Part shown: in pieces, positions 1 to 12,085 of the stretch
Position numbering within the stretch: the first letter of the stretch is position 1
Layout of the letters: each line of letters starts with the position of its first letter
NCBI RefSeq assembly: GCF_003086295.3
Contig: NC_092044.1
Location: 3,188,843-3,252,842, forward strand
DNA: 64,000 nucleotides
Origin: Arachis hypogaea
Taxonomy: Eukaryota; Streptophyta; Magnoliopsida; Fabales; Fabaceae
Direction of reading: 5' to 3'
Position numbers and translations under genes: made by a program
Notes under the pieces: generated by a model
Told to the model about the DNA's origin: nothing
The model's input: only the letters and a program-made list of their open reading frames with translations
The model's database searches: none

Positions 1-190
1 AATTAATCAACCCTGAAAGAAATTCTCAAGTATTCATTTCTTAAACTCTTTGAAGTATGTATGTATCCTCTTTGGACGCGATTGATTGAATTCCCATCCT
101 AAAAGATAAAACTGAAGCAGAAATCCTAGTATCAGTGTGAATTTGAATATGAATATGAATATGAATGACATGTACAATTGTCAATTTCAG

Positions 191-2814
191 CTTCGGGAGA
201 ACTGCTACAATAGAGTGAGAGAGGACAGAAGTCGGTTACTGTGGAGACTGAGAACAAGCACGCTCAAAACCTCTCATTCTCAACAATGCAGTCCACAGCA
301 GCAAGAGGTTGATATCGTGAGATCCGCATTCGAGGATATTGTCTCTGATGAATTCCAGAAAATGAAAGGCAACTCCACCGACACTCGTCTTTTTGATTCT
401 GAGATGGATGATATATGGGAGTACGATGGTGTTCATTCCTCTTGCCAGGGTGAATGTGAAGACATTCTCTTAGAAATGCAAAGGATATTTTATGAAGATC
501 TCGATTCCTACCCACCCATGCAGCAAGGTAACGAACAATGATGCCATCGTAGCTCTCGCTTTCTCTCATGTATTCGGTTATTCACCTTCGTTGTATATTT
601 GTAATTCAAATCTAGGCTATTTGTTTTATATTGGTGGTATATACCACCCTCCTTGTTTCGTTATGTGACTGTTGCTGCATTGCTTGTGTTTATGTTTGAT
701 TCCATTAACTGTCAGTTGTTTATGTCCTTTTTTCCTGCAGATTTGGAAAATGAACTTGATACTTGGGAAGATGAAGTGGATGAGTATTTGGCAAGTGCAG
801 TTTTTGAGCATATGCAGCTAAATGAAGATAAGGTTTGAATGCCACATGACAATTTCATCCATAATTATTAGCATTGGTAACTGACATTAATGGATAAATG
901 CACACCCCAACACAGTGGTACTATACTTTCATGTCTGGATGCTATTTCTGTGCTATGTTGGAAATAACAAAATAGTAACATCATTGATCTATTTTATGAA
1001 GATGTGGCAGTCTTAGTTGTCAACTACCTAAATATTTCCAGCAAAGCACAACAAATGGAGTGTTTGTGTATCAATGATGTGTATTTATTTGCATTGTCAT
1101 CATACTAGATTTAACGTAACAAATGCGAAGAACCTAAAAGTTAGTCTCCTTTTTCATATAGTTTGAGTTAAGTCCCTGATTTGGTTGATATTAGGCCCAC
1201 AAAGAGGAGATTTGGTGTCCTATTTGTAAGCGAGGAGAACTTAAAGAGGATCACAAACTTATATACTGTACTCACTGTGAACTTCGACTAAACAAAGCCA
1301 GTGAGGTACTTATATGGTTATATTTCCCTTCTTTGTTGTGTGACCTTTATTTTTGCTCCTCTCTCAAATAATTTCTTTTATTTCACTTTTAGACAAGATA
1401 CTCCCAGACTTAACATTGGATGCCAGACTTAGCATTGCAAATTTATTTATCTGATCACTGGAGATTTCTATTTGTTTCATTGCTGAATGCCAGACTTAAC
1501 ATTATGCTTCAGGATCCAAATGTGGGAGAGAAATTTCCCGGGAGAGATAGGGAATTGACCATCTTTTGCTTAGAAATTACATTTGGTATTTGTTTGTTTG
1601 GACTTTGGAGTGAAATAGGAGGGAAATAGATGGTGGGAGGGAAGAGAATTAGAAAATTTTCTTCTTAATTTTACTTCAAAATTTGAAATTCCTCTTCCCC
1701 CTTCTCTATTTCCCTCCTACTTCACTCCAAGCAAACAAAGCCTTAGAGTATATGATAGAGTTGCGGCCAGTAACAGGTTTGGGCTATTTTTACAAGAGAA
1801 GAGATAAGTAGCACTACTCTATTAGCTGATAGTTAGCAATTCTAGCTTGGTTTAGCTGGCTGTTGGTTAGTTAGCTCTACTTCTAAGTTCTAACTACCTA
1901 TGAATAGCTGTATTGTAGTTAGTTTTGGTTTTATGCTTTTCTGTTTTGTCCATTCAGTTAGAGCTGGAGAGAATCTCTCTCTCTTTCCAAGTTGGTAGTT
2001 CCAACTGTCTAAGAACACCTTCTAGGGACTGCAATTTGCAATCCCTGTTCAGCAATAAAGTCCTAAACGTTCTGCTAGCTCCTGCTTCTATGAACTGGTA
2101 TCAGTAGCTTGAGGATCCTGGTGCTGAATAGTTGTATTGTTGTTAGTTTGGGTTTCATGCTTTCTGTCTGTCAATTCTGTTAGAACTGGAGAGAAACTCT
2201 CTCTCTGTGTTGAGTTGGTAGTTCCATCTGTGTAAGAATTCCTAGGGAGTGCGATTTGCAGTCCCTGTTCATCAATAAAGCCCTAACGTTTCTGCTAGTT
2301 CCTGAAGCTATATATAAAAAATATTCGGTAAATAAGCCACAGTTTTCAAACCAAACGAGCCCATCTTTTTGCGGACAGCAGAGGGATCCCTGTAGAAAAA
2401 TCTATGGGGATTGATTTGTACTTTGAAGGGAGGGTTCAGACTTTGGGATTCCATCAGCTATATTGATAATTCGATTGCCTCAAATAGTTCATTGGGTTGC
2501 TGTGGATTGTTATGTATATTTGGATCCATTTTTCTTTCGAATTTTCTATTGCTTTTACAAATGTAAATAGGAGACGGACGCCAGATGAACTACTGCTTGA
2601 TGCTATTATTTTGAAGGTTTCTGACTGCCAGTGGTCAACTGTGTGATTTCAGCTTACTTTGGGATTCTTACGAGAGCGGCTAGCTGAAGCCCACACAGAG
2701 CATCTGGACAGGGGCTGTAGGTTGAAGCCCAAATTTTGTGTAAAGACACAGTTTAGTTTAACTGCATTATACATTTCATGTGAAGGTTGTGAAACATTTG
2801 AGGTTGTAATTTGA
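191..2814 (+). CDS. RPA-interacting protein homologue (5' partial), four visible exons
   Basis: Exons 191-527, 741-832, 1195-1305 and 2653-2814 join in frame. The N-terminal part reads LRENCYNRVREDRSRLLW and later ILLEMQRIFYEDL, both typical of the RPA-interacting (RIP/RPAIN) family. The third exon holds a CPIC...CTHC zinc-binding pair, and the last exon carries conserved cysteines with CEGCETFEVV, then TGA. The family imports replication protein A into the nucleus, so a role in DNA replication or repair is expected. Homology starts directly after the acceptor-like AG at 189-190, and upstream in-frame ATGs (149 onward) lie in an AT-rich stretch resembling an intron end. The first coding exon is therefore probably outside the window. 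The last intron (1306-2652) is long and full of transposon remnants. Confidence 0.85.
1582..1745. mobile_element. MITE-like inverted repeat in the RIP intron
   Basis: An arm at about 1591-1630 (TTTGTTTGGACTTTGGAGTG and on through GAAATAGGAGGGAAATAG) is matched as a reverse complement by about 1706-1740. The spacer is short and AT-rich. The outer GG..TTTGTTTG ends and a TTA next to the right arm resemble Tourist/PIF-Harbinger MITEs, but the left target-site copy is not clear. Confidence 0.6.
1911..2310. repeat. Two diverged tandem copies of an LTR-like unit (about 180 bp each)
   Basis: About 1925-2095 and 2140-2310 share blocks in the same order: a TTAGAGCTGGAGAGAA-like block, CTCTCTCT, GTTGGTAGTTCCA, a GCAATTTGCAATCCCTG-like block and CAATAAAG. 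TGGTATCAG after the first copy (2097-2105) resembles the initiator-Met primer-binding site that follows many copia LTRs. I read this as degraded LTR-retrotransposon sequence; no coding part remains. Confidence 0.5.
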
Positions 2815-3409
2815 CAGTTTCGTTATTTATGGTTTGGAGTTTGGACTGTTGTATCAGAGGTTCAACACGCATCAAGATTTTTCTGCCTTTTTTTGGTTTT
2901 TCCTTTTTCTTTTTTCATTGCTTTTGGTGGGAAGGACAATGATTGTGCAGTAGACTAGAGTAGAAGCTAAGAACCAATATGGGCAGAGCAAAAAAGGACG
3001 GAATAGGGTAGGCGAACTAATTCACATCTGAATATTCAAACTGATCCCAAAGACCTTTACCGTTTACCCACTCTCTTTTTACTTGAAAGAATTAACTCGT
3101 TACTAATAAACTAAGTTTAAAATATATAATATTTAAACATGTTATATGCACACACAAAATCGATCATCGATATAAAATATATATTGAAATTTAAAATATA
3201 TTAGTAATAAATTAAATAATATATATTTATACACAAATACATAGTAATTTATTTAGTAGTTGATTTTTAGTGTGTTCATAGTATTCTTTATTAACATTAT
3301 TGTTCCAAAAAATTGCCTGAAACAATATGATTTGGATCTAAACATGAGGTTCAGACTACTTTGGATGAGGGTGTGGCAGTGTTGTTCAAGGTCTTTGAAT
3401 GAAGATGGT
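2815..3409. other. 3' flank of the RIP gene, no gene seen
   Basis: It holds the probable RIP 3' UTR (to about 2935) and then AT-rich sequence. I see no coding signal or recognisable element. Confidence 0.5.
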
Positions 3410-3600
3410 GGTACGTAGATTTTTGGTCGGTGGATTGGACAACCCCCAATCCTAGGTACACAATACACACCCACACACTCCTCACATACTTACCAATATT
3501 TTCTTCTCGGTTGCAGCTGGTAGGATTCGAACCCGAGACCTTTGAGATGGGGAGGGGGCAGAATGCCGTGTGAGCTATGGCTCATTGGCAAGTAGTGGAC
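3410..3600 (-). mobile_element. tRNA-derived SINE (minus strand)
   Basis: Read on the minus strand, a box A-like TAGCTCACACGG is followed by a perfect box B core GGTTCGAATCC (plus strand 3523-3533, GGATTCGAACC). After it come a GTGTGTGGGTGTGTATT-like stretch and GGGGGTTGTCCAATCCACC, a body I associate with plant SINEs. The ends and target-site duplication were not resolved. Confidence 0.6.
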
Positions 3601-4063
3601 GAGCTTATAGACATGCATCTGTTAGTGTAGTTGAGAGGCCTTTCTTACTGCTCAAGTCGGGGCGGGCTTGGACCAAAAGATCCGCACTCCAGGTGAATTA
3701 GGTAGTTTTGTAGAATGGATCTTCTGGTCTCTTGTTGGATTTTGTAGAAATGAGCTTATTCACTTTGGTCTTGGATCTCGTAGATTAGGATATGAATAAT
3801 GCACATGCTCGAGGTCGAATTTGTGCAAGTCGGACCTTGAGCAAGCAGGTAATTAAGTCGTGTATTTGGAACTTGAATCTCAAAAAAATGGCACTTATTA
3901 TGTCTTATGCTATTTTTACAACTTGTTTTTTTCGATATGATTAAGTTGAAGAAGTCAGCTGTCAAGACGTAATTTAATTGACATGACATTTCGTTTTTTT
4001 GTAATTATTCGCGTACCTTTTCAGTTTTTTTGGTAACTGTGTAGCATTTAGATCATGATAAAA
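3601..4063. other. Intergenic DNA, nothing recognised
   Basis: Moderately AT-rich sequence with no supported ORF, RNA gene or element. Confidence 0.4.
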
Positions 4064-4072
4064 TTATTTTTT

Positions 4073-5616
4073 GGACAAAACACTATAATAAACCAAGGAG
4101 AAGGAAATTTTACACAAATCAACCAAATAGAAAATTGATTCATGAATCCACCAACACACATTATTATATAGTTCGAATCAATATGTTTCGAACTAGAATT
4201 TCATGTAATTCGAATCAATATGATTCGAATTACTCACACATGCAGACACACAGTAATTCGAATCAAGTTGATTCGAATTACACTCACATACGCTGCACAT
4301 AGTAATTCGAATTGGCCAGATTCGAATTACTCATGATTTAATTTTACCATTCTTTTATTAAAAAATTAATAATTAAAAAATTAAAAAATATATATTTTAT
4401 TTTATGCATTAAAAAAAGCTAACAAAATATTTAATTACGAGACTTCTTTAAAATATTAATGAGCTATCAATTCGAATTTCATACAATACTCTTTTGCCCA
4501 TTTTTAATAGTTCATGAAAATTTTTTTAATAAATTTATTTAAATTATACCACAAAAAATATTTTATTCTATACAAAATAATTTAAAAAAATAGCTTAAAA
4601 GATGTTAGGAGTACTATAAAAATTTGTAATATCCTAATGACTTGGGACATTAAAAAAATACTCTACATAGTCAATAATAATTTAAAAATAAAAAAAATAC
4701 AGTTATAACTAGTATATACCTAAACTACTAGAATATTACAAACTTTTATAGTACTCCTAACATTTTTTAAGCTATTTTTTTAAAATTATTTTGCATAGAA
4801 TAAAGGGCATTTTAAGCCATTTTTAGCCATTTTATATGCAAAATAATTTTTAAAAAATGGCTTAAAAAATATAAAGAGTACTATAAAAGTTTGTAATATT
4901 CTAGTAATTTATGTAAATACTGGTTATAACTATATTTTTTTAATTTTTAAATTATTATTGACTATGTAGAGTATTTCTTTAATGTCCCAAGTCATTAGGA
5001 CATTATAAATTTTTATAGTACCCCTAACATTTTTAAGCCATTTTTTAAAATTATTTTGTATAGAATAAAATATTTTTTTGTGGTATAATTTAAATAAATT
5101 TATTAAAAAAATTTCATGAGCTATTAAAAATGGGCAAAAGAGTATTGTATGAAATTCGAATTAATAGCTCATTAATATTTTAAAGAAGTCTCGTAATTAA
5201 ATATTTTGTTAACTTTTTTTTAATGCATAAAATAAAAATATATTTTTTAAAATTTTTTAATTATTAATTTTTTAATCAATTATTAATTTTTTAATAAAAT
5301 AATGGGCAAAATTAAATCATGAGTAATTCGAATCTGGCCAATTCGAATTACCATGTGCAGCGTGTGTGAGTGTAATTCGAATCAACATGATTCGAATTAC
5401 TATGGGTGTAATTCGAATCAGCTTGATTCGAATTATGGTGTGTCTGCATGTGTGAGTAATTCGAATCATATTGATTCGAATTACATGAAATTCTAGTTCG
5501 AAACATATTGATTCGAACTATATAATAATGTGTGTTGGTAGATTCATGAATCAATTTTCTATTTGGTTGATTTGTGTAAAATTTTCTTCTCCTTGATTTA
5601 TTATAGTGTTTTGCCC
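4073..5616. mobile_element. Non-autonomous fold-back MULE, 1,544 bp
   Basis: The left end GGACAAAACACTATAATAAA is mirrored by the right end as GGGCAAAACACTATAATAAA on the opposite strand. The element is flanked by an exact 9 bp duplication TTATTTTTT (4064-4072 and 5617-5625), as expected for Mutator-like transposition. Inverted similarity runs almost to the centre near 4845, so the whole element is close to one long palindrome. Each arm carries several hairpin units with an ATTCGAAT core, for example around 4205-4335 and 5320-5485. It has no coding capacity and needs a transposase in trans. Confidence 0.85.
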
Positions 5617-5625
5617 TTATTTTTT

Positions 5626-6344
5626 TCCCCTTCTTATAGTTATATAAATTTGGTTTCTTTTCCTATTTTTCTTTTTCCTTTGTCTTCTTTGCAAAAACTT
5701 TTATTCTTCTCTAACACACGAAAAACTCTTCTTTTTCACTAAAGCTATTCTTCTCTTCCCAACTTTCTTTCTTTCATGCAAACTTTGGTGTTGCCAAATT
5801 TCAGGATCACACTTATAGTATTTCTCTGATTCTTCACTTCAAGGTTAGTGCTTTTCCCTCCTTTATATATACATTCGCATAATCATAGGAGAATTAATTT
5901 TAGCAGGATAACAATATGGTATTTAATTACCGCATGAATATTTTTATATATAGAATTATTAATCAATTATGCATGGTTTTTGATGAAAATAATATATTCA
6001 ACATGAATATTGTTTGTTAGGTAAAAGATAACAGATTGACAAAAAAAATTAATTACAATAAGTATATTTATTTTAAAAAATATTTTTTTATATAATACTA
6101 TAAAAAATATCATCACCTTGAATTACTACATATTTAACTTCCATCAACAGTGATAGAATGTCAAAATTGAGACATTTTTAGATTATAATATTTGTCAGAC
6201 AAATAATTAATGAAACACTCATCCATACCTTCTCATTTTGAGTATATTTATACATAAAAAAAGTTGAAAAAGCAAAAGTAATAAAAATGATGATTTTTAT
6301 AATTTTGTGTGGCTATCTATATATACCAGAAGACTATGATTATC
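5626..6344. other. Intergenic DNA with a possible orphan leader exon
   Basis: About 5640-5840 has a TATA-like TTATATAAAT, a pyrimidine-rich stretch and a donor-like AAG|GTTAGT near 5843, resembling a plant 5' UTR exon. No coding exon follows before the next element, so this may be debris. The rest is AT-rich. Confidence 0.3.
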
Positions 6345-7036
6345 TAACAAAATTAATTTTATTTATTGCATTCAATTTGAATAAGTAAAAAACTATCTTA
6401 TTTTATTTTAGTCCTTAATCCACATTATTTAAATTTAGCTCAATATATATGATTTGATTTGATTTAATTATTAGTGAAAAATAGGGCAAAAAACAGAAAT
6501 AAGCCAAAGGGAGAAAATGATTTACGTGAATAAGCCAAAACGAAAACTGCTTCATGAATCCACCAATGCATATTTATATGTAGTTCGAACCAGCTTGATT
6601 CAAACTCCATTTCTACATAATTCGAACCAGCTTGGTTCGAATTATACACAAACACACGCACATACTAATTCGAACCAGCTTGGTTCGAATTACATGGTAT
6701 AATTCGAATTATGCTGTTAAAAAATTAATAATTTATTAAAAAAATGTTATTAAAAATTTATTTAAAAAATTAATAATTTAAAAATTAAAAAAATATATTT
6801 TATTCTATACAAAATAATTTTAAAAAATGGCTTAAAAGATGTTATGAGTATTATAAAAGTTTGTAATATTCTAGTGATTTAAGTAAATCCATGATAAAAA
6901 TTAATTTGTATTTATTGCACTCAACTTGAATAATTAAGAAATTATCTTATTTTAATTTAGTTTTTAATTCACATGATTTTAATTTAGCTTAATATATATT
7001 ATTTAATTTGATTTGATTTAATTATTAGTTAAAAAT
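6345..7036. repeat. Direct repeat of about 135 bp flanking a MULE end
   Basis: About 6345-6482 and 6900-7036 are diverged direct copies sharing TTTATTGCA..TCAA.TTGAATAA, CTTATTTTA and TTTGATTTAATTATTAGT. Between them lies the MULE fragment at 6484-6895. This suggests a local duplication around, or repair after loss from, a transposon site. Confidence 0.55.
6484..6895. mobile_element. One-ended relative of the TTCGAA-type fold-back MULE
   Basis: It begins GGGCAAAAAAC, then carries hairpin units ATTCGAACCAGCTTGGTTCG near 6620 and 6665. About 6790-6880 matches the interior of the 4073-5616 element (TTATTCTATACAAAATAATT). No mirrored right arm is present, so the element is truncated. Confidence 0.6.
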
Positions 7037-7810
7037 ATCTCAGTTGTCTATTTTATTCATAAATTTATTATTTAATGACTAATAAATTAATCAAATTAAT
7101 TAATTAGTACACACAATAAATTTGGTTTAATAAATTTGGTTTAATTAAGATGTCCAAATGTGACAATAGTAACTCAGAAGAGAAAAGGGAATCCCAAGGC
7201 TCAAACAGTGAGCAACAAAACATAGTTAACAGGTCACTGATTCTGTTTGTATCTCATTTACTGTTACAAGATCATGCTATTTGACAATTAAAATGGATAA
7301 AATTTATTTTAATTTGAATTATATCAATTTAATTTAATTTTTTAATATAATTTATAATTTGCATACAGTAATTTATTAGTCAATAATAAATTTTTAAATA
7401 AAGTTTAAATTTGTTACGAATTAATTGTTAGTTTATGAAATACTGTAAAAAATAAAAAAATTAATAATTTGCATAATTACATTATATCAATTTGAATTTA
7501 TTTTCAGTTGAATCTAATTCAAATTATTATGATTTGATTCGATTATTTTATATCCTTTCAAATTTTATAATTTTTTATTATTAACTTTTCTAGAATTAAA
7601 TTACATCCAATCCAAATTTTAACTTTTAAATATTTTAAATCCTTGATTGGTTTTTCAAATCTAAATAAATCGAGTCAAAATAAAAGATCATAATTTAAAT
7701 TAAATCAAATTAAAAAATAAACTCAAATCATATGGTACCTCTTATAATAATCTTAATCAAATCTATATAATAAAAAAATCAAAGAAACAAACACCCTTGG
7801 TTCTCCTATA
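7037..7810. other. AT-rich 5' flank of FBD-1
   Basis: About 7640-7878 is collinear with the flank of FBD-6 (about 51320-51549), including CAAACACCCTTG and TCTCCGGAGACAA, so it was duplicated with the gene. A TATA-like TATATAA lies at about 7764-7770. Confidence 0.5.
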
Positions 7811-7816
7811 AATCCT

Positions 7817-7824
7817 AAACCCTA
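7817..7824 (+). promoter_or_regulatory. Telo-box-like AAACCCTA upstream of FBD-1
   Basis: AAACCCTA lies about 55 bp before the start codon. FBD-6 keeps it (near 51488), and FBD-2 and FBD-3 have CCCTAACCCT instead. Telo-boxes are known plant promoter and leader elements; function here is inferred. Confidence 0.35.
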
Positions 7825-7878
7825 GAGTTGAGTCTAGCCCTCTCCGGAGACAAGCTTGAAAAAGTAACACCATCAACC

Positions 7879-8988
7879 ATGAAGATGGATAGGATCAGTT
7901 TGTTACCGAACTCTATCCTTTGCGACATTCTCTCATACCTCCCAACAAAAGAAGCTGTATCCACCAGCATCCTCTCTAGCAGGTGGCGCCATGTTTGGAA
8001 GGAACTCCAAGTCCTTGACATAGATGATACAACCTCTCGGCCCGGTCTGGGATGGGAAGCTCGATTTGCTTCATACGTGAATGCTATTCTAGCTCGGCGC
8101 AATGCAGATTACCCTATCCAAAAGTTTCGCCTCACTTGTTATGAATATTCAGAAAGAAGTCTAACCATCTTAACATGGCTTGATGCCGTTAATGGGCCCT
8201 ATCTCCAAGAACTGTATCTCTGCCTTGAAGTAGCGTGTGAAATCGACTTGCCTGAAGCCATACTCACTTCTCCATCACTCAAGTCCCTTGTTTTGAAACA
8301 TGGTGAATATTTCGATTGTTATGAAAAGTTTCCAAATGTTTATCTGCCATCTCTCAAGAACTTAGAGTTAGATGGCTGTGTGGACCCCAGCAAACTTTTA
8401 TCTGGCTCCCCTGTTCTTGAAAATCTTATGCTCATTGTACCGAACAAAGACTATGGTTGTTATGTTTATATACCTACAATCCAGATGCCTCGCACATTGA
8501 AAAGGTTAATCTTTGAAGATAACAGTACCGAGGATAATAACATTAGCCATCGTGTGATAGATACGCCATCTCTTGAATACCTCTATATGAAAATAATCGC
8601 CAAATCTAAGCTACAGGTTTCGTTTAGCGATTTCCCTAACATGGTAGAGGCACATCTTCATATTCATCATGGTCGTGTTGAGCATGTCCTTTGGGTGCCC
8701 AAGCTTCTCGTGGCACTCCGCGAAACAAAATTGTTGGCATTGAAACATTGCGCAACAGAGGTAACATGCTTATGATACGATTTATTCGGGTGAATTTTTT
8801 AGAAAAAATCTTATTTTTATGTAAGTTTTTTAAAAAGTATTTTAAAAAGTGAAGTAATTTTATTTTTTGATATCTTAGGTAGTTTTTGAAAAATGAGATA
8901 TATTTTGAATTCATCCTTAAAAAAAATAATCATATTTGTCATTTAATGACTCTATTAATTGATAACATATATGTTTAATTGGACATTG

Positions 8989-9028
<40 letters not shown>

Positions 9029-10092
9029 TCAAAATTTATTTAGTATTTTTTTTTCAATTAAATAAATTGATAGATTTTCATGAATATATTTAGTTAATGT
9101 CCAATTGGACATATTTGTTGTCATGTGCTTCATCAATCATTGATAAAAATTGTTAATATTATGACTGAGGAACATATACAGTTAATTTATAATCTTTGAA
9201 GTACTAATTTGATTTATAAAATCTTTTAAGAAAGAATTTAGAGAATGCTTCATATTTTAAGGACTAATTTGATTATTAATCTTTTTTTATTTTAGAATTA
9301 TATTTATACAATAATATATAATTTTTTTTAACAACTTAATAGTGCTCAAACAAACTCATAATTCATGATTTCTCAAGCTAATTTGAATTAATAACTGTAA
9401 GTATGAATTGTGAAATATAATTAATGTGTACTTATCTACTATACAGTGCTTATTTAATGGTGTAACTTTCGAGTTTCCGGAATTTCCCCGTTTGCTCAAT
9501 CTAGAGCTTGATGTTGCATGTTTCAACACAGACTTCCTGCTAAACTTCCTTCATAATTGTCATGTACTTGAAGATCTCGTGGTTCATGTTTTGAAGGTAT
9601 GAATACATTTCAGTTTAAAACTAATGTCTCTATTTCTGTTTTTGTTCGTTTCCCTGAGTTTATTGAGACGTGTTATTATTATTTTTTTGGGGTCAGAGTG
9701 TTGTGTATTGTGAACTATATTTTCATCGGAGTCAGTTTTATGTGCCAGCACCACCAACAATGGTTTCGAATTGTGTGACATCACATCTCAAGAGTTTTGA
9801 GTTTAGAGAATATGAGAACTCCGCAGATGAGCGTGAATTTATTGAATATCTTTTACAAAGAGGACTTGTTTTGAAGAGAGTCACAATTCATCTTTATTAT
9901 TATTTAGACCAAGAGACAAAGTACGATATTGTCAAAGAATTATCTGCTATACCAAGGGGCTCTACAACATGTCAGCTAAATTTTATTGACCAAAAACCTG
10001 TTGAACATGGTATGAACTCTCATTCCCTCTATTTTCTCTATTGTTCATTGATTAAAGGCGTTGACAAAAAAATGATCATATTAGAGCCTTAA
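7879..10092 (+). CDS. FBD-1: F-box/LRR/FBD protein
   Basis: Exons are 7879-8760, 9447-9596 and about 9697-10092, giving roughly 476 residues. An F-box lies near residues 3-45 ([20 protein letters not shown]), then LRR_2-type repeats ([24 protein letters not shown]). Exon 3 holds the FBD domain ([29 protein letters not shown]). Such proteins usually join Skp1/cullin-1 as SCF substrate receptors; the target is unknown. I chose ATG 7879 because all paralogues begin at M(K)MDRIS. Oddities: intron 1 is 686 bp instead of about 100-130 bp; the paralogous exon-3 acceptor is gone, an upstream AG (9695-9696) keeps the frame, and a second in-frame AG ends at 9735; the paralogue stop has mutated, extending the C-terminus unless the GT at 10010 is used to splice. 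Confidence 0.85.
8774..9357. mobile_element. Insertion in FBD-1 intron 1 with inverted repeat and (AT)n
   Basis: Sister introns run directly from GTAACATGCTTAT to TCATGATTCCTCAAGC; here about 580 bp intervene. The insert has ATGTTTAATTGGACATTGAT at about 8968 and its inverted partner ATGTCCAATTGGACAT near 9099-9114, around an (AT)n tract at about 8995-9025. No target-site duplication was resolved, so its class is unknown. Confidence 0.5.
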
Positions 10093-10167
10093 AGTTTTAA
10101 AATTATTCAAGTTGCATAACTGTTGAGTCAATTTTAGACCAGTTTTCCACCTGAATTATTAAAAGAT

Positions 10168-10483
10168 GAGAAAGTATAGGGAGCCAATGGAGGTTTAGGG
10201 AGTATTAGAGATATAATTATTAGTGTTATATTTTTTCATCAGTTGAAGCTTTTGGGATGAGTGGTATCATGACATGGTATTAGAGTTTTAGATCCAAAAA
10301 GTCAAGAGTTCGATCCTTGGTGAATCTCAAAATTAGTTTAAATTTTTGGGATGAGTGATTTTATAACCTGAGATGTTTATTATCCTAATATTCGAATGGT
10401 TATTCTAAATAGTATGGATGATGTTCATTTTGTAACTCAATAACCCATTGTACACTTAGACCATTGGCTCTCTAGCATAACTC
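10168..10483. mobile_element. 316 bp non-autonomous TIR element 3' of FBD-1
   Basis: The left end GAGAAAGTATAGGGAGCCA and the inverted right end GAGTTATGCTAGAGAGCCA are similar. An exact 9 bp direct repeat TTAAAAGAT flanks it (10159-10167 and 10484-10492). FBD-2 has the uninterrupted form (AAATTATTAAAATATTTG, about 18270-18287). The 9 bp duplication suggests a Mutator-type MITE. Confidence 0.75.
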
Positions 10484-10492
10484 TTAAAAGAT

Positions 10493-12085
10493 TTATTGAT
10501 GCTTATGAAAAATTATGCACTTGAACATGGTTTCGGTGGTTTGAATTTGCAAACTTTGATATTGGCAAGTATTTTCATTTATCGAATTCATCCTTAAAAA
10601 CTCTGTTTTTTGTGGTCTCTTATCCTTTGAAATTTACATAAATTGTTTAATTCTTTGAGTTGCATATATCGATTTGTGATGCAGATTGATGGAAGTTAAA
10701 AACTCTACGATATGGTCAACTGCAAAACCATTTTGGATGCATGACTCGGATATGAATCATGTTTTTATTTTTTACTTTTCTATGAGTCTTGTTTTTTGCT
10801 TAATTTATTGGAAATTCATCATTGTTTTTATCTTTTCATTTGTTCTTATACTATGTTTTTGAGAATTGAAGATCATTTATTTTCTCCAACGAAATGCTTT
10901 TTCGATGCACTTGTTTTGCAAGAAGATGTAGATGTAATTTTTCAATTTTTTTTAAATTTAGTTTGTTGCTTTGGTATTGGTTTACTTGTTGGGCATATTA
11001 ATTAAAAGAAACTTTTTATTTTCTACTATAACTGGTTTTTAGAAGCACAATTAAAACAATTCAAACAATAACAAAAGTTTTTTTTCAACTAATCACCTAA
11101 ATTCAAAGGACAGCTAATCAAATCAATTGGTTTACTTGTTATCTATTTTATACATAAATTTATTATTTTAATGATTAATAAATTAATTAAATCAATTAAT
11201 TAATATACATAATTAGTATAATTAATTTTGTTCAATAAATCAAAAGAAAAAAATAAAAAATATTATCAGAATATTAAAATAAATAAATTAAAAATTACTA
11301 TCAAAATAAATTAATATAAATTATAATAAATTGTATAATATTTAAATATTTAATAAATTAATTAGTTGATATAATTAATTTATTATAATAAATTATATTT
11401 AATGAGTTAAAAGAATAAATTGAGAAATATTTTTAAATCTCAAAAATATGGCATGTTAATTTATAGAAATTCAATTTTTATATAATAAAATAGAAGAATA
11501 GATGGTTGAAAATTTGATTTTAATATAATACAATAATAGATAGATATATTTTAAAACTCCTAAGTCCTAATCACAAAACCAAACAAAAATGTCAACAAAA
11601 ACATCAATTGATAAATTGTAGGATTAGAAGTTAGAATCTTATTTGACCATATTTTTTATAAAATTATTTTTGTAAAGGTTTGATTTTCTAAAAAATTAAA
11701 AGCAAGGTTATTAACATTTTCATAAATGCCATTATTATAAAGAATATTTGTTTTAGTGAAGAGCGAAGTTAAATGGCTAATTTCATTTAGTAACGTTTTT
11801 TTTCTTAACGTGATAATTATATTTGTTTATTTCTGAAATTTGGCAAAAAATTTTAAAATATTTTTAAATTTTATTTTAAAAATTTTTAATTTGTGTTAAA
11901 TATATTTTTTATAACTAAATTTTAAAAAAGTTTAAGATCAATTTAGAATTAATATTTAACAGTGATAAAATTTTATATTTTGATTTATTTATATTTAAAG
12001 TTTTTTTATAAAATTATTATTGGATTAATTTTAATTTTTTAAAAAATATAACTGTTAAATGTATATTTAATGCAAATAAAAATTT
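10493..12085. other. FBD-1 3' block and AT-rich intergenic DNA
   Basis: About 10500-11040 matches the DNA downstream of FBD-2 (about 18290-18850), including a possible last exon after TGATGCAG (about 10677-10684). From about 11050 to 12085 the sequence is very AT-rich, with no gene seen. Confidence 0.5.

Noticed and set aside
5348..6702. Small ORFs with NSNQxDSNYTH-like repeats
   Set aside because: Translations of TTCGAA hairpin arrays in MULE ends.
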